Of a DNA stretch of 64,000 nt, positions 1 through 13,131 are shown piece by piece. A program made the position numbers and the translations under genes. How positions within the stretch are numbered: the stretch's first letter is position 1; each line of letters starts with the position of its first letter. Location of the stretch: positions 28,040,118 to 28,104,117 of the forward strand of contig CM036620.1 in the NCBI GenBank assembly GCA_020746105.1. Reading direction: 5' to 3'. The notes under the pieces were generated by a model. It saw nothing but the letters and a program-made list of their open reading frames with translations. It ran no database searches and was not told where the DNA came from. Source of the stretch: Trogon surrucura. Its lineage: Eukaryota; Chordata; Aves; Trogoniformes; Trogonidae.

Positions 1-3000
1 GGAACTGTGGACTATACAGGTTCCCTTGACAGGACACATCAGATTGGTAAGAGGAACCATTAATTTCAAATCGGAGGGTTTAAGACAGGGCCCCTCAGGA
101 GGCACACTATAAAGGAAGGCTTTCTGCTTCTTTTCAGTTCTGCTTGATGCCAAGTACTTCTAGAAATTCCACTGACAGCCTCTACATTTGTAGTTAGTGC
201 ATTGCAGGACAGTTTCCATACAGTGCTGGAGGGTCTTATATAATTCACCCACAAAAATAGTCTGCATTTGGGGAACAGAGCAAAAGCACTGCGGAGACTC
301 ACATTTGATCATGGAGAAGCTTACAGGAATTAAAAAGAAAGAGAGAACTGATGCTGAAAATGTTAGGTTGTGCATAGTTAAAACAGATTCTCATTCTTCC
401 TGGTGAGGGGAGGTGAGGAGACCCTTCAACAAGTTTGTATGCATATATTACTTTATCTTCCTACTCCAAGTTAATTAAATTGACTTGAAACCTTTAGTCC
501 TGTAGGTTGTCCATTTCCTAAAACTTGTATATCACTATTACATCAAAGTAAAGGATATGACAAAATCTCTGCCAGTTAGTATAGAAACTGCACATTTTGG
601 AATATTTTTTGCTTCTTTAGGAACCTGAGATTCAATTTTGATGACCAATTTAATGCTTTAGACCAGAAGAAAAAGCACTAATTCTCCAAGAATTGATGAA
701 ACTGCCAAATGAATGAGCATACCAGCTAGAGGCATCTCTTCTAAGGTGGAAGTTAATGAACTCAAGATCCTGACTTACGTATTAAACTATGTTCATAATA
801 CATGACCTGCAGTTTGCCAAGTGCCAAGGGAAAATCAAAAGGCGAGACAGAGTAAAACACATTTTCTAAGATCCTAGCTTAGGGAATCTACAATTGTTCT
901 TCTAATTTGATTTCTGAGGTATTTTTTGCTTTTTTTTTTTTTGTTATTAATCTCACTGAAAAAGGCTTATCAACTTTCAATGCCAATATATTAATGTTTT
1001 ACTTAAAGCCAGCTGTCTGCTTTCCACATTATTCTAGCACAGTGATCCAAACATAATTTCAGCAATGCATTAAATTACTTCAGTATTTTTATGATAATTC
1101 TTCTTGATATGTTAGTCACTTCTAAGAACATAATTTACATAAAAACCACTGCATTAAATACAGAGATAGTCCCTGGAACTAGAAAACAAAAATCAAAACC
1201 ACTTCCTTCTTAGACAACTGTTGACCAGAGACCAATGCAAAATCACACTCACTGATACTCACACAATGCTTGTTGGGGTTTTTTCCTCTCTCCCTGAATC
1301 AGTAAACCTTGGATGCTTCTCTGCACAGAGGAACACTGTTGTAGGGAGGAACGGACAGCAATCGCCTCCTGCCTTCATTAACTGCTTGCTCAATCACCAG
1401 AAGAGGGTCTGAATTTCCCTGGGTACACGGATGTGATCACAGGTTTCCAGCATCTCTCCCACTCTGATGCTGTGAGATGCCCCTGCTACTGTTTTCTCTG
1501 GTTTCTTACTAAAAAGATTATCAGTGGAATCGTTGAGGAGACCCAGTTTTACTGACGTTTGGCAAACACAACCATGGAAAACATGTATGAGAGACCCTTG
1601 AGTACAGTTAGATGAAGATGTGCTTCATTTCCCAACTTTGAGCTAGACATTGCATGAGCAAGGGCAGCATTCTGGCAGTCTCATAATATGGCAAACAACA
1701 TTTGATAGACTCTAGCATTTCAGCAACAAAATTCCCAAGTCATTCTTAAATGATTGAAGTTTCTTTGAGTCTGGACCATTAACAGTTCTGCATGATCAGT
1801 AAGAGCTAGATTTATAAAAACAGAAGTGCTTCCAACTATATGAACATATTTTGGAATGGTGAAATATATATGTAAATATCTGTCAGCACCTAATCAAATA
1901 GAGATTTTTGCTTTTCCACATGACTGGCAAACTATACTAGCCATTTGGCACGGCACATGCTTGATTTGAAATATGCCTACAAAATCCAAACTCAAGTATG
2001 CAATAAAAATAAGTTTAGTAACATTCCCAGATACAACGCTACTCACTTAGAATGGATAATAAATTCAGAGCCAAAATGAGATTTTCCAATACACTCACTA
2101 TACAGTCAAGAGTATACACCTTGCCCTGTGATGTATTTTGTAAGAACACAAGTAATTTTGCATGCAAACACACATAATGCACATTAATAAATACATAATG
2201 CACATTAATATACACACACACACACACACTAATGTACATACATAAGTTTTAAACATGCTTTTTGTACCCTGACATGTATGACATCAGTTTTACTTTATGA
2301 GGACTAGTTATGATTTTACTCTTTTGTTGAACAGTCAGCAATAGCCAGGATAGATCTGAACCCTATATTCTTTAAAACAAATCCAGAAACTAAGATAACT
2401 CTCTTTTCTAATAAAGGTTAATCTCTATGCCACATTCATACGATTCACACGTGCCACAGCTAAAAACAACTTCATTACGAAATCTCAGAGCCCTGGAGGA
2501 GCATGCCAAGGTAACTTCATCCTCATGCCATCACAGGGCACCACAGTAATAAGAGACCTGGCTGTGCACTGTTGCAAGCCTAGTTTGGCTTATTGGAAAA
2601 CTCAGGTTTTAGAAGTGCCATTATTTTGTCAGGGTGGTTCAGCAGGAAGGAAGCACTCCCCAGACAGCCATGGCTATGACAAGCCCAAGGCATTCTCCAG
2701 GCTGGATTAACAAACTGATGTATGAAGGTCTGCAGAGAACAAGACTGCAAAGATGACTTTTAGACACCACTGGCCCAAGAGAAAGGCTTCTAAACCTACC
2801 TACTTTTTTCTTTCAGGCAAGTTAGATAACAGTTCTCAATCCCTGACATAAGTAATAGTTATTTGAGAAGCAGAAATGAGAAGTATTTCAGGACTAAAAA
2901 AGAAAGGGTCACTTTTAGGCTGAATATTAGCATCACATTAAAGAATACTTTTCATTGTCCTAAAACATTAACCTCAGGATAGACAAGGTAGGGTTTTGTT

Positions 3001-6000
3001 TCTTTCTTGTATATACTGTTATAAAGAATGACTGACTAGGACAAATATTTCGTGATTCTCTGGGAGGTTTCACAACCCACATCTAACTCCTTCCAGTTCC
3101 AGGTAAACAACTATGGATTTTGCATCAGTACTTTACAAGTAACTCTTAATATGCAATACTAAAAAATACTTAATATTAAAGCACAGTGACTGGTGTGCCT
3201 GCAATGTTGCAATATTTTGACATCTCCAAGAAGAACTCTTAATTTTTAAGAGATGGGCAGATTTGCCTGTATGAATATATTTTTCTCAATTTTAGACAAT
3301 GTTTTCCCCTCAAAGATGTTTCACTACTGACTTTCTGAACATTAAAGAAAGAAAAAATAAAATACAAGACACTACATAGATTAGACCAATAAGCAGTCCT
3401 TCCTTTCCCCCTTGTGTTACATTAGTTCCTATAAGTTGAAGTTAAAACTAGACGCTTATAGTATTGATGCTCATATAAACAGATTCCTAGTTAGTGGGCA
3501 GGCCTTTCCTGTATAAAATCATAAACTGAGGTCCCTCTTTCAGCATAAAATAGTGACTAACATTACTCCCTCTTTAGACAAATTAAATCTAGGCAAGTGT
3601 TTGAATACTGTTTGCTTCCAAAAGATTTTAAAATGTGCTCACATGCTACCTTAAACAAAAGCATTTTCAAGAACTGCATGGAATATACATGTAGTCATAC
3701 ACCCAGTAAGACATTTGCTCGACTTCCATAGTGTTTTAGATTATGCTCTATGTAGCTCTATGAATTCCAGAGAAGAAATCTAAAAATAAGCCAGGGTTTG
3801 AGTAGCTATTCCAAGTCCAGTTCACTCTATCACTGCTACTTTGACTTTGCATCCACCCATCTCAAAAAGACAGTGGATTAGACTGTTTTAAGCTAAATTC
3901 AGTATGACATTCAGCTCTGACTGTCAGTAATTTAGAAAATAAACTAAGAAATATCTTTGAGACTTAATTCTCTATCATACAGGCTTTATTTTCAACAGAT
4001 AAGCAGAAACTAAAAAGGTTTTTCTGACCATACTGTGACATTTATAATGCTGCAAGGTGAGCAATTAGATCAGAAATTAAAAGATAAGAGAAATAGATTA
4101 AATTAGTAGCCATTACACATTTGTATTATTCAAGGAAGCTACTGAAAATTTTACTTCTGATCAAATTTAATGGACTGGCTTGGACCACTTGCTGTCATTA
4201 ACCAGTATACTACACAACACTAATAGTATATGCTTATTCTCATCAACCAATGCCATCTGGCTGCTGGAACGATTCAAGTTAGAGGAAAGTGTTTGTTACG
4301 AGAAGACACAAGGAGAGAGAGGAGAGCTGGCGTCACCAGGCTCTAAGCCTCATCCAACCCCAGGCCCACTCCCTCCACCAGCAAAGAGCCTGGCTTTGCC
4401 TTCAGTGCTTGAACACGTCCTCAGAGAGCCTGAGCCAGTTATAGTTTTTAGATCAATATCTCCCAGCTACTGCATAATTTCAAGATTGGATTTAGGAGAC
4501 TAGTTTGGGTCCAATTCTCAGAGCAAATTTAAATAAACTATGTGCACAAGTGCAACTTTCTTGTTTTATATTACTCATGGATAAAGAATCATGAGAGTGC
4601 CTCGGAATAATTCAATACTGATTTTTTTCCATAAAATTATTTTAATCAGATGACAACTGTGTGCAGTATTTAAAAATAAAGTAAGCAGAAAGAATTAAAA
4701 GAAAAAGCAAGAGGAGAAGTACTTAGGGAGCTGTGAGGTAATGCGAGTTTATGGGCAGCTGCCAAGAGTCTAGACCTACATGTCCCACAAAACTAGTAAA
4801 AAGTTTGCAATTCCTCTTGGATAGTAAATATAAACCATGACTGAACTATGTGTGGCCTTTCAGAATCCTATTTTTAGGCTCCTAAACTGCTGGAAGCTCC
4901 AAAATTACAATTAAGAAGACAGCTTATACTGAAAGCTTCTTTAGCATGAAAGTCTGTACATTATTTTAGATTTTTTCTATTTAAAAAGCTTTGTTGGAAT
5001 TTTTCTAAATGCTATTTTATGCCACACTTTCATTCAAAATCTAAAATACTTTTGTTCTCTTAGCAAATGAGGACACTGTTGTTTGCAAAGTGAAAAGTAA
5101 AGGTAACTTTACTTCTTGTAAAGCAATACTACACCCATGATTTCTTAATTTTTCTAGACTGCAAAATGGTGTAGGCAAAGCAAAAGATACCCAAGCTATT
5201 ATTATGTCACACTGAATGATAGCAAAGGGCACTCTGGTAAGCTGAACATAAAATATGTCCTTCATTTCAGCAGACAAGCAGCCCAGTTTAATAAAGATGT
5301 GATATCCTGGCATAACACTAAAAATGAATGCAAATTAAACTCCTTTTTCAGGATCAAGAATAAAGATGCCATCAAAGAAACACAACATCTTCTAATTTAT
5401 AGTAATTTAGTCCCATAGTACCCAGACGGAAAATAAAAAAAGCTTTTCTATACACATACACAGGGAAATGTCATTGCTGAATGCTACCAATTTGACTTGA
5501 TTTATAGGAAAACACTCTATTCTCTTCCAGGAGCTGCTATCCTGAAAATATTAAAAAATACACTTTTCAGGATATCCATCCTGCCTACAGGGATAGTATG
5601 AGCTATGAAATAGATCTAGTTTAAAGGAAGAAGAAGGAAAAATTAAAAAAAAAGGAAATTAAAAAGCACCAAAACCATTTTAGGGATTGACCCGAATTAA
5701 GTGAAAAACCATAATCTGCACCGCTCCAAGAAGTGTCACTTCTCAGACTGTTAACTCTTCCCAGGTTGCCATCAGGCAATGGGAAGGAGAAGCTAAAGGA
5801 GGAGGAAATTAGGAAGGAAGATTATTTGTTGGTTGCCTGCACTTCTTTCTTCATCAATCAAATGCAGTGAAAACCAGGACACTTTTTTTTTTTTTTAATA
5901 CTTTTAAACACTGTGAAAAATCATTGCCAAAAAAGTGATATGTCCCATGTTGACTAAGGAAGAGGAGTAAGTGACAGAGCACATGTGGGCACGTGCGTGT

Positions 6001-7726
6001 GCACGTACGGCAAACACAGGTGGCGTGCTGTGGTTTCACACTGCCTAATAGCCTCTTTGTACACCATGAATGTAGTTTTTCTCCCTGTTAGAGGAAGCAG
6101 AGTATTCTGAAACTGAGAACTTTGTTAGGAGACATACCAGTCTTCAGACTCTTACAAATAGCACGTATGTTGTAGAGCATGGTCTGATGCTTACTTGCTA
6201 AGCTGTGGTACCGGGGGCAGGGAAGATTCCCCTTGGCTCCCTCTGGATGGTACCAGCACTCAGAAACACAAACCTATCCCAGCTCACAGACAGAAGCTGG
6301 GAAACTACGTGGCTTTGCAGAATGCCAACTGGCTGGTTTAAAACCACTAACTCATCCTAAGAAAAGAAAGGAAGAAAGACAGGAGCTTTGGTTGTGACAG
6401 GCAGAGGATGGAGCAAGCCGATTTCCTTCTTCACTAGCTTGGATTTTGTTCTGATTTATGTTATAAATTTTGGCCTGGTTTCTGGCCTTTGCCCAAGCTA
6501 GAGGCATATAAGATATTTTACACATAAAGTTACTTTGCACTGCAGGCAATTAGTGAGGCCAAGAGGCCACCAGAGAGCTGCATATGATGAATGCAATTGC
6601 TAGTGGGAAATCCTGGAGGGTTTTTGACCTTGTTGCTAATTTTTTTTTTCTTTCTTTGGGAATATCCTGGAAAGATCATACAGCTGAGACAGTACTGTTG
6701 CCTCAGAAAGGAATGATAAGGCAATTTACTCACTACAGAATAGCTTCAGAGGCTAAAGATTATACGAACAAGGACATCAAAAAGATTTTAGTACCAGTAC
6801 ACAGGAAATTGTTAACAGCAGTCTGTCCAACTTAAAGTCTAGTAGGTTTAACGTGCTTTGGAAAAAAATTTAAAAATAAAAAAAATCTAAAGTCTCAGAG
6901 GGAAGGAATCCGCAACATACCTCGCCAGAGTTCTGCAGAAAAAGGGATCAACGTGAGGTGTGAGCACCTGCTGCACTGTGACTAACACCGTTCAACATGG
7001 ATAGAAGTAACTGAAACAACTCCAGTGGGTTTGTAAAATTCACCTTGGTATTTCTTAGCAAAAATGAAAAGGGAAGTTCCTTAAGCCAATACAGCATCAA
7101 AGCCATAGGGAAGGCTGTAGTGAAATCTCTGCTACTCAGCAGGACCCCTCCACCCCCAGCATTCAACAAGCTAATCTGAGCACTGCCAGCAAGGAGGCTG
7201 GAGCAGCCTGAATTTCACATCGATACTAAAGCTGCCTTGGAGCCTATTCAAAGTCTCCAGCAGCTTTTGAAGTTCACTTTGTGCTTAATGGTGTGGCAGC
7301 TTCCTTATGAGCTACTTCAAGTTTAAAACAAGCTCCGTTGCATCTACACAAGCTGCAGCCACTGCAGTGCAGATATACCCTGTCTGCTCCTTTCCAGTTT
7401 GGTGTTGACAGTTCTTTTACTCACGTTTGTACTTCTTGGTGTGTAGAGAGCTGCTCTGAGGAGGTTACGTCTCCTACGCAGACAGGAGGATTAACTGGCT
7501 AAGAGTAGTGCTCCTTCACTTGGTGTACAGAGAAACTGATAAAAATAAGCGTTAGACAAAAGAAAAGCATCAAAGCCTAACAGGAAATGTAATAACAACA
7601 CTCCCTGGGTAACACGAGGTACACTCTGAGCTTCACTGGAGCTTGTCACCAGACACAGTGATAAATATGTATTCATATAAATCATTATGCCCACACTGAT
7701 GGATAATACTTTACTCCAGCTGCCTA
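1..7726. other. AT-rich noncoding stretch, probably intronic or 3' flank
   Basis: No convincing coding sequence was found on either strand; the open frames are short and lack a coding-like composition. A slightly GC-richer patch at about 4300-4440 is not recognised. There is a T run near 930 and another near 5881-5897. If the minus-strand exon candidate at 7727-7840 is a real terminal exon, the DNA immediately left of it would be its 3' UTR, but no clear polyadenylation signal was assigned. Confidence 0.5.
2172..2230. repeat. 21-bp tandem duplication followed by a CA microsatellite
   Basis: An 18-bp core (acataatgcacattaata) occurs at 2172-2189 and again at 2193-2210, giving a period of 21 bp. 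An uninterrupted (CA)n run of about 9 units follows to 2229. Confidence 0.85.
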
Positions 7727-7840
7727 TTACACAGAAGGTATTTCAACATCCTCTTGCAGAGCCTCAATAAAAGGAGCATCATACGGAAGGTTTAATTTTT
7801 CATCATCATATGAACACTCTGATTCCTGCGGGAGTGCTCT
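7727..7840 (-). CDS. Candidate terminal coding exon, 37 codons plus stop
   Basis: Read on the minus strand, a good splice acceptor (polypyrimidine, tgcctttgcag) ends at 7841. It is followed by 37 open codons rich in Glu, Asp, Pro and Tyr (starting RALPQESECSYDDEK) and a TAA at 7729-7727. The composition looks coding and unlike the surrounding AT-rich DNA, and the exon starts in phase 0. It has the same strand as the CCSER1-like exon at 49.7 kb, so it could be an alternative last exon of that gene or belong to another transcript. I did not recognise the peptide, and a chance open frame cannot be excluded. Confidence 0.35.
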   Translation of the reverse strand, partial: RALPQESECSYDDEKLNLPYDAPFIEALQEDVEIPSV

Positions 7841-8382
7841 CTGCAAAGGCAGGTGGATTGTGCAGTCAGAGAAATGCAGTAGACCTATGCCTTGTAATGA
7901 AATCAAACAACTCACTAAATCTAATACACACTCTAGCTGAAATTTGAGCTTCAAAAGCAACAGCCCACAACTTCAGAGATTAAACCTAGCAAAAAAGCAC
8001 TGATGTGCTGTTAGATGTACTATTTTTCTGTCATTATAGCCTCACATGAAAAGTTTCTTCTGAAAGATAGAGACAAGCTGTGTGGGCTTGATACTGCCAT
8101 TAAGCCTGGTAACTGCATTACTTTATTGCATGTTTAACAATGCTGAAAAATGGAGATTTAGGTCTTCTTTTCTAAAAGGTAAGGGGACTTCCATATAAGC
8201 TTTTATTTTTTTGCCTGTGGTTTTGCGGGGTTTTTTAAATGCCTGTACAAGATCTTTTCCTTGAAAAGCAGTGAAAGAATCATAAAGGAAAACAATTATC
8301 ACTTTCTCTTTTTTCGTATACGGAAAATAGAATACATGCATCCACATTAATGCCCTTACGGCAGGCAAACACATTTAGAGCA

Positions 8383-9083
8383 ATCACAGAATCGCAGAAT
8401 CACAGAATGTTAGAGGTTGGAAGGGACCTCAAAGATCATCCAGTCCAACCCTCCTGCCAGAGCAGGACCACCTACAGCAGGAGATTCCACAACCTCCCTG
8501 GGCAGCCTTTTCCAATGCTCAGTCACCCTCACAGTAAAAAAGTTTTTCCTCATAATTTTATGGAACCTCCTATGTTCCAGCTTCCACCCATTGCCCCTTG
8601 TCCTGTCAGTGGACGCCGCTGAAAAGAGCCTGGCTCCATCCTCCTGACACTCCCCCTTGACATATTTATCAACATTAATGAGGTCACCCCTCAGCCTCCT
8701 CTTCTCCAAGCTAAAGAGACCCAGCTCCTTCAGCCTTTCCTCATAAGGGAGATGCTCCACTCCTTTCACCATCTTTGTGGCTCTGTGCTGGACTCTCTCC
8801 AGCAGCTCCCTGTCCTTCTTGAACTGAGGGGCCCAGAACTGGACACAGTATTCCAGATATGACCTCACCAGGGCAGAGTAGAGGGGCAGGAGGACTTCTC
8901 TCGACCTACTAGCTACTCCCCTTCTAATACACCCCAGGATGCCATTGGCCTTCTTCGTCACAAGGGCACACTGCTGGCTCATGGGCATCCTGCTGTCCAC
9001 CAGAACCCTCAGGTCCCTTTCTCCTGCGCTGCTCTCCAGCAGGGCAGTCCCCAACCTATATTGGCACATGGGGTTATTATAGA
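8383..9083 (-). mobile_element. CR1 LINE, 5'-truncated, 3' end of ORF2
   Basis: The minus strand encodes the C-terminal part of the CR1 ORF2 polyprotein downstream of the reverse transcriptase, with the typical motifs [35 protein letters not shown] and [14 protein letters not shown]. The open frame runs for about 225 codons (9087 to 8410), and the plus strand begins with the inverted 3' terminal repeats (cacagaatcgcagaatcaca). It is 5'-truncated upstream of this region, as is usual for CR1, and cannot mobilise itself. It is the same broad subfamily as the copies at 10.05 and 61.94 kb. Confidence 0.93.
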
Positions 9084-10051
9084 GCAAACCTTACTTCAGC
9101 TTTACATTCTGTTGCTCCCTACAGTACTACAAAAATTCAAACATGGTAGGTTGTAATTCTCTTATTCTGTATGGTTTCTGATTTGAGCTTTTCGGAGCAG
9201 TTGGGTTGCCTAAATATAAATATCACTGAGATATTCTAAGGTATTTCAGTCATATGGATACGCCAGCAGATAAAACGTAGGAAGTACAGAAGAATCATGG
9301 TCTGCAAAACCTAGAGCTAGAAGGTAGATGAGATTACCATAAGACACATTAGATGGCACTCAACAGCTACAGTAAAGGAACTGAATTGGGTCCTTTCAAT
9401 ATTTAAAAATATTTACTTGATGCCTTGCTAGTGTATATAACTTCATGGAGTGCAGTTTATGATAAGGGAGAAATCCGCAAGAACCTTTGTAGGAAGTCAG
9501 GGTTGCTCCCCACTAGCACCCTGAACTTGGAGTGAGGTTTTGCTATCTCAGGAGGTACACCTCTCACCAAAACTGAAACAACATGGGAAACTATGACACT
9601 GCTCTGCTGACCTTCCAGAGAAACCTGAAGAACAGCTAATCAAAGCCAGTAATCCCTACTGAGGCTTGTATTACATCATTCATTGTGCAGTTGTCTTCAC
9701 CTGTTCATTTTTTACTTCTTGCCATGTATGGAATTATGAAAAAAAAGAGTACAAAATCTCCTTTTGCACATACTCCCCCTTGATACACTACAGAAGCCAG
9801 AGACGGCTCTGGTTTTCCAGAAGAAATTGAAGGTGGCTGAAGCACCAAAGTGTTTATTCAAGTTTATATATTCTTGGTCACAGCAAACCAGAGTAATTTT
9901 ACTGAAACCTAGCAGAGTTCCAGCAGGACCACAGTTTGAAAGTAACACTGGCATAGCATTTCCCCTAGACGGATAAACTCAAAATGCCAATGTCACTCAA
10001 TTCTATGTGTTATTTTTTTCTTAAAGAAATCATATGAGAAAGTTTGAGGAG
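9084..10051. other. Noncoding stretch between two CR1 copies
   Basis: No gene, RNA or repeat recognised. Short overlapping open frames near 9712-9976 on both strands have no coding character. Confidence 0.6.
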
Positions 10052-11412
10052 ACATGGTCAGCCTCACCTCCATCCCTGGGAAAGTGATGGAACGACTTAT
10101 CCTTGGTGCCATCTCAAGGCATATCAGGGATAAGAGGGTCATTAGAGACAGTCAACATGGCTTCACGAAAGGGAAGTCGTGCTTGACTAACCTCATAGCC
10201 TTTTATGAGGATATAACAAGGTGGATAGATGATGGCCGAGCGGTGGATGTGGTCTACCTTGCCTTCAGTAAAGCATTTGACACAGTCTCCCACAGCATCC
10301 TTGCTGCTAAACTGCAGAAGTGTGGTCTAGACTCTCGGGTAGTGAGGTGGACTGTGAACTGGCTGAGGGGAAGAAGCCAAAGAGTTGTGGTCAATGGGGC
10401 AGAGTCTGGTTGGAGACCTGTATCCAGTGGAGTGCCTCAAGGGTCGGTACTGGGACCAGTATTATTCAATATATTCATCGATGACTTGGATGAGGGACTA
10501 GAGAGTACTATCAGCAAGTTTGCTGATGACACCAAGCTGGGAGGAGTGGCTGACACACCAGAAGGCTGTGCTGCCATCCAGCGAGACCTGGACAGGCTGG
10601 AGCGTTGGGCAGGGAAAAATTTAATGAAATATAACAAGGGTAAATGTAGGGTCTTGCATCTGGGTAGGAACAACCCCAGGTTCCAGTATAAGTTGGGGAA
10701 TGACTTATTAGAGAGTAGTGTAGGGGAAAGGGACCTGGGAGTCTTGGTGGACAGCAGGATGACCATGAGCCAGCACTGTGCCCTTGTGGCCAGGAAGGCC
10801 AATGGCATCCTGGGGTGTATTAGAAGGGGGGTGGTTAGTAGGTCGAGAGAGGTTCTCCTTCCCCTCTACTCTGCCCTGGTGAGACCCCATCTGGAATACT
10901 GTGTCCAGTTCTGGGCCCCTCAGTTCAAGAAAGACAGGGAACTGCTGGAGAGAGTCCAGCACAGGGCAACTAGGATGATTAAGGGAGTGGAGCATCTCCC
11001 TTATGAGAAAAGACTGAAGGAGCTGGGGCTCTTTAGTTTGGAGAAGAGGAGGCTGAGGGGTGACCTCATTAATGTTTACAAATATATCAAGGGTGAGTGT
11101 CACGAGGATGGAGCCAGGCTCTTCTCGGTGACAACCACTGATAGGACAAGGGGTAATGGGCTGAAACTGGAACATAAGAGGTTCCGCTTAAACTCGAGAA
11201 GAAACTTCTTCTCAGTGAGGGTGACGGAGCCCTGGAACAGGCTGCCCAGAGAGGTTGTGGAGTCTCCTTCTCTGGAGACATTCAAGACCTGCCTGGACAT
11301 GTTCCTGTGTGGCATAGTCTAGGCATTCCTGCTATGGCAGGGGGATTGGACTTGATGATCTTTCGAGGTCCCTTCCAATCCCTAACATTCTATGATTCTA
11401 TGATTCTATGAC
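10052..11412 (+). mobile_element. CR1 LINE, 5'-truncated, with long open ORF2 segment
   Basis: This element begins inside the reverse transcriptase (about 'gtcagcctcacc') and runs to a 3' terminus made of three direct copies of attctatga (11388-11411), the CR1 3' signature. About 1.36 kb is retained. The internal open frame is described separately. The conserved 3' UTR-like segment with ggggattggacttgatgatc lies at 11340-11362. The uninterrupted frame and intact 3' repeats suggest a comparatively recent insertion. Its orientation is opposite to the nearby 8.4 kb copy. Confidence 0.95.
10054..11322 (+). pseudogene. CR1 ORF2 fragment: reverse transcriptase palm/thumb and C-terminal region
   Basis: A 422-codon open frame. 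Residues 1-165 cover reverse transcriptase motifs: [12 protein letters not shown] (32-43), [15 protein letters not shown] (66-80), [12 protein letters not shown] (124-135) and the catalytic FADD box (156-159). Residues 165-422 are the CR1-typical C-terminal region ([34 protein letters not shown]). The N-terminal endonuclease and fingers are missing by truncation. In the first catalytic motif the usual Asp (YLD-FSKAFDT in the family and in the 62-kb copy here) is Ala at residue 70, so the polymerase would be inactive even if complete. There is no natural start codon; the first Met is arbitrary. Confidence 0.9.
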
Positions 11413-12755
11413 ATACTACTAGCCCTAACATTGTGTTTTTCAGAATTCAGTGTATTATGTTTTAACATAAAAAATTGCTCCACCATTCCTACTATATTTT
11501 AATACTGTCTCACAAAATCTCTTTCCATTCTTGTACTCTCATTTCTTTCCCAGTGCGTATTAGTAAACTGCTCCAGGAAGAACGGTTATTATTCCTTGTA
11601 ATCTGATACTGTTGGATAAATTTAATTTTCCATACCTTACCATTCCTATCCAGTGCCTACAACCTTGTCTTTCTCCTCACACATACGGGTATTTTCCTCT
11701 CCATTCTCTCTGAAAAATGTAAAGTACTGTCTGTCATACTCAAAACCAAACCCAAATGTCCCTGCATCTGTGGGAGACTTTTCTCAGTGAGGAAAGAAGC
11801 TATAAGAAGGGTCTTTAGTATTCTTGAACCTACCACTAAAAACAGCCAAAGAAGATCTAAAACTATCCTTTTTCATAGAAAGGAAGAAAAGTTTGTCTTC
11901 CATTTCCTGCCACAATTTTGATTTAGTATAAAAATTAAATATACTGTCAATAATCTTTAATATTGTCTGCCAGACAGCAGTACACATTAGCTATTCTCTA
12001 TCCTCCCTCACTATACTACTTTATTAATGTGAACTCAAGGTCTCCTGCCCTCTTTCGTAACTTCTAATTACCTATAGGCAATATTATAAGAAATGTCCAT
12101 TAGCATAAAGATTATTTTTGGCATGATAAGATACATTTTGAGGCTATCAATCTTTCTTCAGGTTGAAAGTGATGTATTTTGCCAGCCCTGGGTTTTTCCT
12201 TATGACTTTTTAAAAGTAGTAGTCCATGCAAAGAGACTAGATTCACTATATTCTGTTTTAATTTTATTCAGAGCTATTTTTATTCCACCGAGCTCCACTT
12301 TAAAGTTGAAGCTTGCCATCACATATAATGCTTGACAGAAATTTTAAAAAGTATAATTTCACTTTGCTCTCTATGTTCAGCAATATTGTTTAGAGTTTGG
12401 TCTGTCATGCTGTGAAACTTGCTTGGCTCTGCAATCTGCAAATGCACTTCTAAGTACCAGAAAATGTCTGTGTGAGCATCAGGCAGGAAACAAGTTCACC
12501 ATTTGAAAAGGTTTGTCATTTGAAAATACAACTAGGACATATGTGGCTTATAAATGCTAGCCCTCCTTGTAGGAAGAAACATCTAGTCAGTTGTCTGTTC
12601 TGAGTCACGTATTCCTCAATATTTAAAGGAAAACCTGCATGTGACAAATCTGGGATCATTCATAGAGCCACTGTAAAACACACATGCATATTTATATTGC
12701 ACATTCAAAGGTAAATTCAAAAAAGCATTCTTTCTTGTTCTATGTAATTGCAAAT

Positions 12756-12811
12756 GGAGTTTGGAAATAGATGATCTTCAAAGCCACTTCCAACCTTAAC
12801 CATTCTATGAA
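12756..12811 (+). mobile_element. CR1 3' tail fragment
   Basis: The stretch matches the end of an avian CR1: a degenerate 'ggagtttggaaatagatgatc', then 'ttcaaagccacttccaacc', then a single 'attctatga' at the end. About 56 bp remain. It is older and more diverged than the large copies. Confidence 0.75.
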
Positions 12812-13087
12812 ATGTTGCCTAATTTGGAAATAAAGGCTTTTTAGCAAATGGAATCCACGAGGTCAGAATTTGCTGGTGTGCTCTCAGCCGCACAGAAGAA
12901 TAAATTATGTCCTACTCCAACCTTACTTGTCCTGCCCAGAAATTGCTCTCATCTAGTGTCTCTCTTGGTGACTACACAGAGGTTTTTTCCCAACCTGCAG
13001 TAAGCACAACAGGCACAAGGCAGGAAATGAGCTTCTCCCTTTGAAGAACTGTACCAGTTTCCTTCTGTTTCCTGATCTTCTCTTGGC

Positions 13088-13131
13088 CAAAAAAAAATAA
13101 AAAAAAAAATAAAAAAATTTTAAAAAAAATG
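13088..13131. repeat. A-rich low-complexity tract
   Basis: Runs of 7-11 A separated by single T residues, ending in a short TTTT and A8. Confidence 0.85.

Noticed and set aside
4180..4503. 107-codon plus-strand open frame over a GC-richer patch
   Set aside because: Mixed composition, no splice-site or promoter context, no recognised motif.
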